Shown here: piece by piece, positions 10,961-22,159 of the stretch
Layout: every line of letters begins with the position of its first letter
Numbering within the stretch: position 1 is the first letter of the stretch
Assembly (NCBI GenBank): GCA_031308135.1
Contig: JAHLJT010008756.1
Span: 107,536,453-107,600,452, forward strand
Length of the DNA: 64,000 nt
From: Acheta domesticus
Taxonomy: Eukaryota; Arthropoda; Insecta; Orthoptera; Gryllidae
Direction of reading: 5' to 3'
Notes under the pieces: model-generated
What the model saw: only the letters and a program-made list of their open reading frames with translations
What the model was told of the DNA's origin: nothing
Databases searched by the model: none
Program-made: the position numbers and the translations under genes

Positions 10961-12000
10961 GAATCGCTGGCATCAGCGAAACCAAGTTCGTGTTTGTTTG
11001 AAACTACGCATGCCTTACCAATACAAATAGAGATTCTTGCCATGATGATATTTATCCCTCGATTTTATAATGGTATTGAAATCTTTAAAAAAGAGTGATA
11101 AAACAACGAACGAATTATATTTGAAATTCATGGGGCATGATTAAGAAAAAATATAACTTTTAAAACAAGAAATAACCGGGTAATCAGTAGCTAAAAGCAT
11201 GAAGTAGTAGAAATTAGTGAAGTAATGCGATGAAATATGTATATTGATTGCTGCAGCATGTAGTCGCAGTAGTCGTATTAGTGTGACAAAATGTATATAA
11301 TTTATAACAGGGCCTTCTCAAACTATGGTTAATAATATAAACATGGAAGGAAAATACTGAATTGATATTTTCGTAGAAGATGTTTTTATACTTTTTTAAT
11401 AGGCCTGTTAATTAAAATTATATATTAAGCACAAACTAAGATTATGTGAGGACCTTTCATTGCGATTTGTATTAATGTTGAATACATGCCTTCTAGATGA
11501 ATTCGTTCAGAAGATGTAATGTAAATGAAGTTTGTAAACAAAATGGCTGTCATTTTGACATTTTTGCAGATAAAAATCCCCAAAACGTCAAAAATTAACA
11601 TTTTTGTTTTATGTCTCACTTTAAATGAATTTGTCCAGAATATGTTATCATCTAAATTGAATTGAGATATGTATTTATTTCTTCCTAAAGCTTATTCTCC
11701 CAAAAATGATATTTCTTCTAATTAATTGTATCATTTATTTATCGCTCGAGGCATTCTCAATATTACGACTGACGTGTATCCCATAAATATTGTTTGTAAT
11801 CAAAGATTTCTCATTTATATTTAAAATTGGTTCATTATGATTCAATGAGCCCGACAATTCCTGAGAAGAATACGTTTTTGCGTGATAGTGTAACTAACAA
11901 TAATATATTACTTTAGTAGAATAACAATAAATATTTTAGAAGATTTACACAAATCAAGAGCCATAATTATGAATCAGAAATGCAAAATTAAATACTTTTA
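10961..12000. other. AT-rich DNA, nothing recognised
   Basis: AT-rich sequence without a plausible gene, inverted repeat or known element. Confidence 0.5.
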
Positions 12001-12680
12001 GGACCTACAATTTTTTCGTTTTCTTTGGTAACGTTTTCTTCGGTTTTCGCCACACTGTGTGGCGTTGTGCAGCACCGTTGGCTGAGAGAAGCGCATCGCC
12101 GGGGGTTGCGTGAGGCGCTGCTGTCTCTCCCTGGCGGGATTAAAACGAAACACGGCGCAAATTAAGAGAACACTTGAGCGGAGGTAGCAGCGCGCGCCGG
12201 GGCGCGGTGCAATACCTGTCAAAAGGCCTCGGGGCGGCAGCAGCGGGGGACAAGGGGACGACGGGAACGGTAGAGGTGATAGAAGGACAGTAGTGGGCGG
12301 CGGATGAGGGTGGGGATGGTGGAGGGGGAGACGGTGGCGGCAGGGTCGCTGGGGGCAGCGGGGATGGCGGGTACAGAGGAAACTGGAGGGGTTGTGGCGA
12401 GGGTGATGGAGGCCGGGTGGGGAGATGGAGTTCGGTGGGCACTAGAACGACGGCGCGGCGGTGCCGGAGGGTGTGCGAGGCCAATGTTTGAAGGGCCGCT
12501 CGAGAGAGAAGACAGGCTCCAAGTGACGGGAGGTGGAACAAGCGATGAGGATACGCCGGCGGATCAGAGCCTCCACGCGCGTAGCGTATGGCAGGTTTAT
12601 TGTCTTTTTCGAATTTCTTTGCTCTTGTCCATCAAAACCAAGGTCCTGCCACCACCCCGGTGTGCCATCTGAAGGAAAGT
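12001..12680. other. GC-rich island
   Basis: A CpG-rich stretch, strongest at about 12180-12580, with G-rich runs on the plus strand (GGGGA, GGTGG). Long open frames on both strands (for example 12541-12140 and 12304-12672) are Pro/Ala/Gly-rich and lack domains, so I read them as composition artefacts. Promoter function is possible but unproven. Confidence 0.4.
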
Positions 12681-13130
12681 CGGTTGTAAATTAAAGCAGC
12701 GGTCAGACGCCATTCGTATGGAAACTTTGCGCGGGAATTTGAAATACAATATCCTTTCTAAATACAAGCATGCTAATTGAAGCACGTCAGTTTACCCAAC
12801 AAATAAAATGAATAGATGCACACGTGCATACAAGATAGAAATATCTTTGTCACATGTTCTACATACTTGAAATTTCGGGAAAAGAAAATGTGAGCAAAAT
12901 TTTTACCTGAAAAAAAACGTAAACTGGATGCCATATCGTATCATGCGAAATTTTAAAACATATTTAATGTTTTTATTTAGGTACATGTTTATGTATTTGT
13001 CATGTAACGCAAACTATTACTTTTCTGAATCAATTTTTAATTTTAGGCTTGAAGCCTTAGCTGTAGAACCCACAGCCTGACATTTGGATTACTACGTCCA
13101 ATTTTTGTTTGCAACATCAAACCCTTTGGT
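12681..13130. other. AT-rich DNA, nothing recognised
   Basis: No gene or repeat could be supported. Confidence 0.45.
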
Positions 13131-14450
13131 ACTGTAGTAGATGCAGCGCGGTGGGAGGTTCCGTCCTGCGAATGCAACTACATACAGGATCAATACGGAT
13201 TTCAGAGGATTGTTTCTTTAGAGGCAAATAAAAGGCAATGTTAATGAATTTAAATTTAATCCTTGAAGATAGAGAGTTAGTTATACAAAACGGTAATTTA
13301 GCAGTAAGCCGGAGGACCAATGAATACAGTTTAAGTTTCTTCTTTCTTGAAGTTCACATTTACTCACAGATTGATGATAGTGTACAGCAAACACCAACCC
13401 AGGTCAGACAGCTGAGTGTGTATGCCGTCGGCTGAGATTGGCTGCAGAAGATACGACTGGTGGCCTGGATGGCGCCACAGACTGACTGGAGCGGCCCGTT
13501 AGTTAAATTTGGCCAGGTGAAGACTGCTTCACGGGTGGCCCGAATGTAGATCGCGGCCAGTTGGCCGCGCTGATTGATTGCGGAGCCTTGATAGGCAAAC
13601 CAAGAACAGCTGACTCGTTCGCAGGCTGTCTGACGAGTGGAGCGAGCAATGACACTCGTCCGGTGTATTGACAAATGTGTCAATGATAGTTGATTGTCTC
13701 GTAGAAGTTTGACGGTAATAGTTTCATCGTGATAGTTGACTGTAGTAGTTTCAGTATAAGAAGTGATTGAAACAGTTGACGAAGTTGCCGTATTTATTGA
13801 AGCGGATGTTTCCGAATGCCGAGGGGGCAAAGTCATGTGACATTTGCAGCTAGCCTATGACATGCGGTGAGACGCAGGGTGTCGCGAGAGTTGCTGGCTA
13901 TTTGCTGTTATTGTCTGAAGTGTGTCACGTGACTTTGGCCCGGCACTTGCGGTGCCCGCGATGGCTGCATCTCATTAGCAATGTTTGGGATGTTTCTCAC
14001 GGGAACCGCGATGCACCGATTGAGAGACGGGAGCGGCCGCGCGGGCGCGGCTACCTTGCAGATCCGTTGTCGGCGAAAATCATAACGCAATATTGGTGAA
14101 GGAGGCACGTAGCGATTTCTATAAGTGTTTGTACATATGTGGCTAGCAGGAAGTAGCCGCTGGCGGCGCGCCGGCTAGCCATCCCGCGTTAATGACCTGT
14201 TCGTTCCTTCCCCGGCTTAGAGTACAATGGGTGGCGGCGGTTCGACGCTCGTGGCAAAGAGGGCTCAACGAGAATAGTTTATTGCCTGAACGTCTGTGTT
14301 TCACTTTTATATTTTTGTATGGACGTGCTAGATTGCCGTGAGAGGCTTTGAGGGTGGGGTAGCCGAAGAATGCTGCCGCGCGGGTGAAAGACGATTTGGG
14401 GCTGCGCCCTGCTAGCGAATTTCCTCGTGATTGTTCGCGAGATTGAACAG
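13131..14450. other. Moderately GC-rich region with short palindromes
   Basis: GC rises across this region, with CpG-rich patches at 13480-13640, 14020-14060 and 14150-14260. A hairpin CGCGGCCA-GT-TGGCCGCG lies at 13552-13569. The 158-codon open frame 13836-13360 (minus) is Ser/Thr-rich at its start with no recognisable domain, and I do not call it a gene. The region could be regulatory or an untranslated exon, but nothing decides this. Confidence 0.35.
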
Positions 14451-15060
14451 GAACCCATGCTTCAAAATTTCACCTTTCCTTATAAACAATAGTTAAATTG
14501 AAATATTCACAATGCAGATTTTATATATGAGTATAAGCCACATATGCAAATGTAAGACAACTAAACAACAGACTGGTTATTTCAGTACAATTACATTGAA
14601 AGCTGTTAAATGGATTTACACCACACAGTGAAACACATCAGAATTCATACGCAGACATTACGATACCAAATAGTATTTTTCAGTTATTGAAAAAGCCTAC
14701 CAGAATATCATTGTCAACGGTAAGGAAATAAATGTTACTAAGAAAACTTCCTACAATATTCTCGTGTATGTATTCCTTACATTCTCTATTATTAAATTTT
14801 TAGCATTTACTCTAAGGATATAGGGTTGCATGTTCTCCCAAGTTGAAGTCATAATACATTAATTATTACCAAACAAGACACTGAGCTAATTGATCTTCAA
14901 GTTAGTTTTTCTGTATGAGACAGTTTTATGATCAAAATATTTCAAAGTTTCTAATGAAGCAGCTCTTCCTACATATTAGTTTTGCTAAACTTCTAAAACT
15001 TGTAGACCAATTGAAAAATTGTTCCTGATTGTCAGTATATGGTTCTTAATATTAATACTT
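14451..15060. other. AT-rich DNA, nothing recognised
   Basis: No gene, splice-supported exon or repeat is evident. Confidence 0.45.
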
Positions 15061-15319
15061 ATCCAATTTTATTGATGACTATCCTTTATTGTTCACATTT
15101 GCACACAGAACACAACGTTTTGTAACTGAGCAGTTTATATTCTTGAGTCCACTGGGGAGGTTGCTGTTGAGTTCACTGTGTCCTCGTGTGCTTGACCGTT
15201 AAAAATAACACAAGATTCCCTTTATTAAGGAGCCTGATAATGTAACTAAACACGTTACGAAACGTTGTGTTCTGTGCGCAAATGTGAACAATAAAGGATT
15301 GTCATAAATCAAATTGGAT
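15061..15319. repeat. Fold-back inverted repeat, 66-bp arms
   Basis: The left arm 15061-15126 and right arm 15254-15319 are reverse complements with about five mismatches over 66 bp, separated by 127 bp. Each arm contains ACAATAAAGGAT in its outward strand, so a polyadenylation-like AATAAA occurs in both orientations. This may be a small fold-back element or two head-to-head copies of the same 3' tail. Confidence 0.85.
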
Positions 15320-16074
15320 ACGTTTTATTATTTAGTGAAAACTAGTTTTAGTACTTTTCCAAACACATATCACATGTGGAAAATTACTTTCCTACCTTTC
15401 CAATTTAGTATTAAAATTCACTCTACCAAATTTAGTAGCAGGTGGGGAAATAAAAAAGGAAAATACATTAATAACAATTTTATTGATGTAATGTTTATTG
15501 ATGTGATATAAATGTATGCATTATTACATGAAGGTTAGTATATCAAGATTGCAAGATCTACCTGTGAAATGATATATCACTGCCTTTTGAATGCCTGTTC
15601 GTACACGCGAATGCAGCACAAGACATCGCCATTTTAGATACAGCGAACGCACAACGAAAGCACGAACAAAAACCCCCACAACATTTAACACATATCAGAC
15701 GCTCACTCCACGTGTTGCCATACTAATGGCGACTTCCTCCCTCTTCAATTTGCAGCCGCACACTAGCGCTGTTGCACACTCTAGTATTGAATAGTAGCAC
15801 CTCTGTGATCAAAAAGGATATCTAATTTTGAAGCAGTTGTTTAGCGATTTACTGTACTGCACTTGAATAACCATGGATTATAAGAATTAAAATGATATCA
15901 TTACACGTTTCCCAGTACATTCTTGCTTTAGAAACAAGCATCAACAAGAAAAAGTGAAATGAAAAAATTCAAACTGAGGTACTTAGAAGTATTATCAACG
16001 CTTCCTGGTTTGTGCGCAATTCCCAATTACATAAAGATCTAGAAATTCAAACAATGTACTCTTTCCTTGTAGGA
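15320..16074. other. AT-rich DNA, nothing recognised
   Basis: No gene supported. The short open frames 15314-15511 and 15591-15794 have no domain. Confidence 0.45.
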
Positions 16075-16296
16075 ACTAGTGGTGCTACAGAATGGCACAC
16101 ACTTCCCGTATTAGTTTTCTATTTCCTTGGGTCTTCGGTAGCTATTAGGAATTGCCACATACTCTTTCTTGCCTGCTTGCCATCTATCACGGCCAAAAGT
16201 ACATTTTTTTTGTAATTTTCTTAATTTTTCGGCTTTCCTATTATGTAGAACGGAAATATTAATTTTAGAATATTAAAGAACACAAGAACCTAGTCC
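16075..16296 (-). repeat. Family A solitary 3' end
   Basis: Starting at ACTAGTGGTGCTACAG, this is the reverse complement of the last 220 bp of family A as seen at 50940-51161 (shared blocks: TTTTCTATTTCCTTG, GCCATCTATC, TTAATTTTAGAATA). The rest of the repeat is absent, so only the CTAG-bearing end was kept or inserted. The end is next to a piggyBac-like element. Confidence 0.8.
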
Positions 16297-16317
16297 TAAA
16301 TGGCAATTTTCTTTTAA

Positions 16318-17236
16318 CCCGAGAGAGGTGGCGCGGGGTCCCTGTGACCCCACGTATCTTTGCTTAGCTGCAATTGTCTAATTATGCGAGTCAGAAGCTT
16401 TACATTTCATATACCTTTCACCACATTCTTCAGCTTTTGTTTGAAATATATAAGCACTTCACGACAGCGCGAGGGGTTCCTGGAAGAGCGATAACAGTCG
16501 AGCCGTCGCGCAAAATGATCTGGTCTGACCCCGCGCCACCACATCCGTCGGCAGTGCTTCAGTAGTGCAGCAGTGCTTCAGTTTTGCAGCAGTGCTTCAG
16601 CTTGCAGCAGTGCTTCAGTCGGCCGGTACATTGATAGAATGTGTCAGCGTGAAGTGTATTGTTTATTTATTTGACATTATGAATAATTTGAGGAAAACTT
16701 AACTTTTTGTGCTAAATGCAGAAAACAAGTTTGTAAACATCATCGCGATGTTTTGTACAAACAATGTAGTTCCCAGTGAGAAGAGTAATAAATTGTTGAC
16801 ATGCAATATACTCCTTTTCAAATTTTGGATGCAATAATTTATTTGTACATATTTGTGACATCAATACAATCATCTTAAATTTCGTACTTTTTCTAAGATG
16901 TGTTGTTTGACTTACAACCATTTCAATTAATTGTTTTACTTATTTTTGTGGTGAGACAATGTTAGAAAATGAAACTTATTGAATTTTCTTATACCTTTGT
17001 CTTTGAAATATCCAGGAAAATATAAATTGGGTCACTATATACAATTAAAGATAAATGATAATTTTGTCCTTTTATTTTTTCTATTCATTTGCAGGTTTGT
17101 TTATAATACTGCATTATGTCAATACTACTTTATAAATGATTGATCATTATAAAATAAGTAATTTCATACTTATTTGTTAACTATAATATTATTAAGAAAA
17201 AGAAGGAGTCAGAAAGGACCTCGCGCCACCTCTAAC
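16318..17236. mobile_element. piggyBac-like non-autonomous element
   Basis: TTAA at 16314-16317 is followed by CCCGAGAGAGGTGGCGCGG. Near 17213-17232 the reverse complement AGGACCTCGCGCCACCTCT closes the element, followed by a degenerate TTAA-like TAACGTAA. Inside the left end GGGGTC-CCTGT-GACCCC forms a subterminal palindrome, a layout known from piggyBac-like elements. A 19-bp minisatellite lies at 16551-16620. No transposase frame is present. Confidence 0.65.
16551..16620 (+). repeat. 19-bp minisatellite (GCAGTGCTTCAG units)
   Basis: GCAGTGCTTCAG recurs at 16551, 16570, 16589 and 16607, giving a period of 18-19 bp. It lies within the piggyBac-like element at 16318-17236. Confidence 0.9.
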
Positions 17237-17274
17237 GTAACTCTGGCAACCGCCAACTCTCCAGGATTAATTTT

Positions 17275-18245
17275 TTTTTTTGGCCGTTTGAAAGAAAATT
17301 GCGTTTTAGCGCTACTAAAAATGCGAAATTTGAAAAATTCAAAATACTTATTTGAAGTTATTTGAAACACTTACACTCACATATAATAATAATCTTTACA
17401 AATTTCTGGTAATGTGCCTATTAAATATGTGAGAGATCTTTCAAGGAAATTACATTTATATAATTTTTGAAAAATAAAAAAACTCAAAATAAACTTTACG
17501 TCATATTAAAGAGTGCATTATAAAGCATTATCCGTTAAAAAGTTTCAAGAAAAAATTTGCAGCTATATGCGAGAAAATGGCGTTGAGCGTTTCTGAAAAG
17601 ACGGAATTTTCACAGAAAACGGTTAAATATTCGGAAAACGTTACTTGACATTATTTAAAGCACATGTACTCGTAAATATAATGTGAAAAATTGCTGGTAA
17701 TTTTTAATATGAACGACGTGAGAGACAAGTCAAAAAAATTTCATTTTTCAATTTTTGAAAAAACAAAAGAATAGAGCAATATGGCGTTTTTGTCATCTCA
17801 TAAAATACGTTAGACACTATATCTATCAAAAGTTTAAAGAAAAAATTTGGAGCTGTTTTTGAGAAAATCTTGTTTTGTAATAATTTAAAATTGCACATAT
17901 TGTACGCAATATTGCGCGAAAACTACTAAACTTTTTGAAAAAAATGTATATGTCATTAATGAAAGAACATACTTTGGACAACAAATTTTATTTAAAAGAA
18001 AACCTTTATCTTCAATTTTGTAGTTCCAGAAAACGCCGAAAAAATTTAAACTTTTGAAATTTTCAAAAATTTAGAATTATCCTTGAAAATCGGACCTATG
18101 CCACCTTAATAAGTGTATTTTACTTTATTCTTACAAGAAGTTTAAAGAAAAAAATTGGAGCATATTTTGAGAAAATGTTGAAAATGTTCGGGGTGCCCTC
18201 AAATTTTGAAGAAAGTTTTCAAAATCGAGGCGCATTTCAGATCTC
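17275..18245 (-). repeat. Family A interspersed repeat
   Basis: The longest uninterrupted stretch of family A in the window. It covers the site where the BEL element is inserted in the 1.2-10 kb copy (equivalent to about 17960-17990). Internal blocks recur: AAAGTTTCAAGAAAAAATTT near 17538, AAAGTTTAAAGAAAAAATTT near 17827 and AGTTTAAAGAAAAAAATTGG near 18137, giving an internal period of about 290-310 bp. No coding capacity. Confidence 0.85.
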
Positions 18246-18255
18246 TAATTTTTAC

Positions 18256-18899
18256 CCGGGGTTAATGGCTTACCCCTGTTGGTATTGCACGTTTGGGATT
18301 TAATAACGTGTTTTGAGGTTATGTAATCAGCGGGAGATGGGACGTGGTGTAGGGGACATGTCTACGAAATGTTATTATAGTACTTTTACGTTAGTATGTG
18401 AACATGTCGAAGGGTTACAGTCTTGAAGGACTTCAAAATGTATTAAGTATACACAATCGAGACGATATGTGTGAAGAAGATCGTGAAGTGTGCAGATTAT
18501 TTTATGAGAGTGATGAAGATAATATTGAGGGGTTAGATAAAGTTGATATAATTTGTGCTAATGGAGAGGAAAACGTTAATGATGTATTCATCAGTTCAAA
18601 AGCTGTTGAAGAGTATCAGGTGAAAATGACTATACGAATAATACAATGTGTTCTAAAAGTGGCAATTTTTGGCATTCGAGACCTCTTTGCCATGGAAGAA
18701 GACCTGCATGTAAAATATTTTGTTAAATCACTAAATATTTTATAAATGTATCAAAACAATGTTTATTATGTATAACCAACACAATATTACGACATTTATG
18801 GTACAAATATAAAAAATATATTGCAATTTCCGTGGGGTAACTTAGTTACCTCCCTTGGTATTCGACGTGTGCAAAATACCTCGGTAGTCGAAGGATTAA
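18256..18899 (+). mobile_element. Possible piggyBac-like fragment with small ORF
   Basis: Two similar blocks bound this interval: GGGGTTAATGGCTTACCCC at 18259 with TTGGTATTGCACG, and GGGGTAACTTAGTTACC at 18835 with TTGGTATTCGACG. The right side ends GTCGAAGGA followed by TTAA (18896-18899), the piggyBac target. The palindromes resemble subterminal repeats of such elements. The bounding blocks are in direct, not inverted, orientation, which is odd. The assignment is tentative. Confidence 0.4.
18404..18745 (+). CDS. Small acidic hypothetical protein within a piggyBac-like fragment
   Basis: An open frame of about 113 codons, opening MSKGYSLEGLQNVLSIHNRD, with an acidic middle (SDEDNIEGLD) and a hydrophobic tail. 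I counted the second Met as an equally likely start; the first is at 18398. An acidic N-terminal region after a short Met-Ser-Lys start is common in piggyBac transposases, and the flanking TTAA and palindromes fit. However, no DDD catalytic core or Cys-rich C-terminus follows, so at best this is the truncated N-terminus of a transposase. It could equally be a chance frame. No function can be given. Confidence 0.3.
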   Translation: MSKGYSLEGLQNVLSIHNRDDMCEEDREVCRLFYESDEDNIEGLDKVDIICANGEENVNDVFISSKAVEEYQVKMTIRIIQCVLKVAIFGIRDLFAMEEDLHVKYFVKSLNIL

Positions 18900-19260
18900 A
18901 TAATGTTTTCTCTGATCAAAAATGAAGTGAAGTGTTAAATGTTTGCTACGCAATTAAGTAATCACCAACCGGCAAACTTGTCATCCCCTGTGCAGTCCAG
19001 TGCTGTAATACAATAAAATGACCTGTCGATGTTTGACAAAGTAGTAGAAAGAGAAATTTTCCGAACAACCAATATCCTATAAAAATATTGATTCTGTTCT
19101 CTGGGCCAATTTTCAATATTTATGCAACTCTGGTGTAATGGCAGACTGTGCAATAGTTGTGATTTGCGTGTAAGCAGACATTGTTTGTCGTCATTTACAA
19201 TTTCTGGAAATTATGTATTATTTAGATAACAAAGTTACTATCCAATTCTCTCTATTGTAA
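18900..19260. other. AT-rich DNA, nothing recognised
   Basis: No supported gene or repeat. Confidence 0.4.
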
Positions 19261-19680
19261 TCAGAGTGATTAGGTGAACGAATAATGTCGAGGATCGCGA
19301 CTAGCTATGTCTGCGAAAAGTTGTCTCGCGAGAGGACGGCGGGCTTCAGCAGAATGACACTTTCTGAGCGTTGCCTAGTCACTGTGTTCTCCGTGAGAGG
19401 AAACGGATTTGACACTTGGCGCCTCCACTCTCTCGCACTTCCCGTTGGGCGCGGTCGAGATGAAAAAGTCGCACCGCGCGCCCCCGTAATTGCCGGAAAT
19501 TGCGTCGGAAGTTCGCCGAGGAGGACTTCCGGCCCAGCGCCTCGCGAGATCGAAGGAGATCGTCGATTTTCTCTGTCGCTGCACTTTGTCGTGTCACCTT
19601 CCGACAACTAACAGGCGAGTTAGGCGACTCTCCGTCTTTTCCATTCGAATCTGCGTCAGATGGTGAGTTGACACAATGTA
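19261..19680. other. GC-rich island
   Basis: CpG-rich sequence with several overlapping open frames on both strands (for example 19285-19611 and 19607-19305). None has a domain, and frames being open on both strands is typical of composition bias. A promoter or non-coding exon is possible. Confidence 0.35.
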
Positions 19681-20190
19681 TTTTCACTGTCCATTCCCTA
19701 ACCTACTAGAACGTGTTTATCTGAATGAAATGAAGGTCAAAAACAAATATGTTGCCAAATTAATGCTCGTAAAGAGGATAAGGTGTCCCTAAGCTATGTC
19801 TATTCTGAACAAAAACGTAGCAATACATCTCTAAAAAATTGATTAGCAGACAGAAAAAATGATTAAGTAGTCAGCCATTTTATCTCCATTTCTGGAATGG
19901 AGAAAGCATTCACATCGTAATTATTATATTCTTTCTTTAAAAATTATTCCTAATTTTGTCTCATTTCTTTTTTTATTTCTCCTCGATAATTTTTAATAAA
20001 TGGGGAACAAGTACCACATGAACTCTAACAATATACGAATGTGCAGATGTACACCCAAAAATTTTCTCGGAGAGGGGGGGCTAGAGTTTCACGTGTCCAG
20101 GCGATATTTACTGTAAAGGAATTTTCATTTCTGAATATAAAATGTATTTTGATTTGTTAACTTGTCGTTAAAACTTGTAACGTAAACTAC
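19681..20190. other. AT-rich DNA, nothing recognised
   Basis: No supported gene. A short G-run is at about 20076. Confidence 0.4.
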
Positions 20191-20192
20191 TC

Positions 20193-20228
<36 letters not shown>

Positions 20229-20242
20229 CACACACACACACT
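20193..20242. repeat. (TA)n(CA)n microsatellite
   Basis: A short TA run passes directly into an ACACAC run, interrupted once by CC near 20229. Confidence 0.95.
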
Positions 20243-20389
20243 CATAGTCATAAAAAAAACTGCACCCCGAAGGGTTCTACTCATCCAGGATAAACTTGGT
20301 GGGTATTTTTGCACACCATTCGCTAAGCCAATAATTTCGTTTTCACAGTCGGCCGCGCACTGGGCGGGTCTCATTTTTAATAGCCCGTA

Positions 20390-20644
20390 AACACCATTTT
20401 CTCAAAAACAGCTTCGAATAAAAAAATTGCCATTTAGGATGACGTTTTTATGTTGTTAGTATTCTAAAATTAATATTCTATCATTAGGAAAACGAAAAAT
20501 TAAGAAAATGTCAGACAAATGTACTTTGGGCGGCGATGGATGGCAGCTGGCAAGAGTGTGTGGCAATTCCGAATAGCTTACCCAGATGCAAGGAAATAGA
20601 AAACTAATACGGGAAAGTCTGTGCCATTCTGTAGCACCACTAGT
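20390..20644 (+). repeat. Family A repeat, 3' part
   Basis: Blocks CCATTTTCTCAAAAACAGCT, TTCTAAAATTAATATTCT and GATGGCAGCTGGCAAGAGTG match 50890-51161. It ends in GTGCCATTCTGTAGCACCA followed by CTAG-T. Only the final third of the repeat is present. Confidence 0.8.
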
Positions 20645-21720
20645 TTAATATGTAGCACTGGATTCTGGGAATGATAGGATAGAGCTCCATGAATCCATCG
20701 TTGTATCATTATGTGACATTTTATTAACAACAATAGACTGTTAAGTAAAACTTAGGCATCTAACATCTACACTTTCTTTAATTTCAATGAAAAATAGCAC
20801 AAAAATATCTGTAGTTACACTGCATATCACACTTATTCACATTGCGGTATATCACAATGAATGTCACATTTGATCACGATCGTGACACTTCGCCCGCATT
20901 CGGAAGTGACACACGTTCTCTTTGATGATTGACGCAAAAAGGCACTTATCGAGCAACCGTTTGATGCATTCATTTTGTGCGTCCATTTTTCACCGTTATT
21001 TTTGGCTTTTTCGGAGAACGGCTCTTGACAGAAAGAACTAGTTCTCGCTAAGAAAACTGAAAGATTAATCTTGTTCCTCGCCTAGCACTATTTAAACACG
21101 CGATACTTCGAATTGGAACGAAGAATGTCCTTATTTTACGATGATTTCGGAAAAATAACAAATTCATTTAACCCGTCTAAGTGCGAAACAGTTCGTCAAA
21201 CTCACTAGTTATTCACTATTTCTTACTACATCAATAACTGTTCGTCATCACATCGTTACCCCAAACGTTTTTAATATATCCTCACATTAATTATGGGAAT
21301 GTCCGGGATTTATAATCGATTCCATATAAAACAATAAACTGGCTTTCCTGGATACTGCGGATAAATGATCATTTTATCCATTACAACATATTCGTTATAA
21401 ATACACATGCATATTTTATATTTCTAGAGCATGTAGGGTAGAAGTCGGTCCTTTTTCCAATGCATATGGGGGGGGGGAGTTTCAGTAACAGAGAAATAAC
21501 GTGTTTAAACAGACGTTTAACATGTCATTTACCCCTGATTGTTAGGCAACGCATTATGCCCTGGTGTATCACGGGTGCACGAAATCTCTTAGTGTCAGAA
21601 CATGAAGAGCCAAACACCAGTACTGATGAGTGCATCATTGACTGAAAATTTCTGGCGCGACAACTACTAAGGTCATTAGTATGTGTAGTTATATCGTAAG
21701 TATAGTACGTGTGTTTTATT
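20645..21720. other. AT-rich DNA, nothing recognised
   Basis: No gene supported. An 11-base G run lies near 21468. The open frame 21460-21645 has no domain. Confidence 0.45.
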
Positions 21721-21724
21721 TTAT

Positions 21725-22130
21725 GAGATGGCGGTCATCTTCTCCCTCTTGATGGCGTGAATCGATGCTGACCTACTCTTCTTGTAAGGGTTTTGCCCGA
21801 CCAGTTTCGCATCGCCCCAGACGGGATGAGCTCCAGGCTGCCGTCTGGTCTCCCGAAATAGTAGTGGTAGTGAAGTAGTGTAGATCATGCAAGTGTGTGT
21901 GTGTATGTAAGGGTTGAAGATAGGAGAAGAAAGAGGAAGGAATGACCTTGTTCCGTCCGTAACACATGCTCCGGAATTCGTCTGGTACTGATCGGAGGAA
22001 AAAAGAAAAACTATCGTTCGGAACTGCCAGCCCCTTAGAATTTTCCTCCAAACAGCGGGTCTAGCTAGTGCTAAAAATGCTGCCTTCATCGGACCCGATC
22101 CTTCGACCATCCGGTTAAAGGAACCGCACT
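21725..22130 (-). repeat. tRNA-derived-type SINE, copy 1 (diverged)
   Basis: Shares an ordered series of blocks with 22215-22640, 27915-28330 and 45015-45510: GGCGGTCATC, then GAGCTCCAGGCTGCC with GGTCTCCCG, then GTAAGGGTTGAAGATAGGAG, then CTGATCGGAGGAAAAA and AATTTTCCTCCAAACAGCG. This copy is the most diverged, and its promoter-like end near 22100-22140 is worn. Confidence 0.75.
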
Positions 22131-22159
22131 GACATCAATAGTTTGATGATCGATTAGTT

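Noticed and set aside
13360..13836. 158-codon Ser/Thr-rich minus-strand frame
   Set aside because: No domain, no supporting splice or start context, and composition shifts within it. It could be chance.
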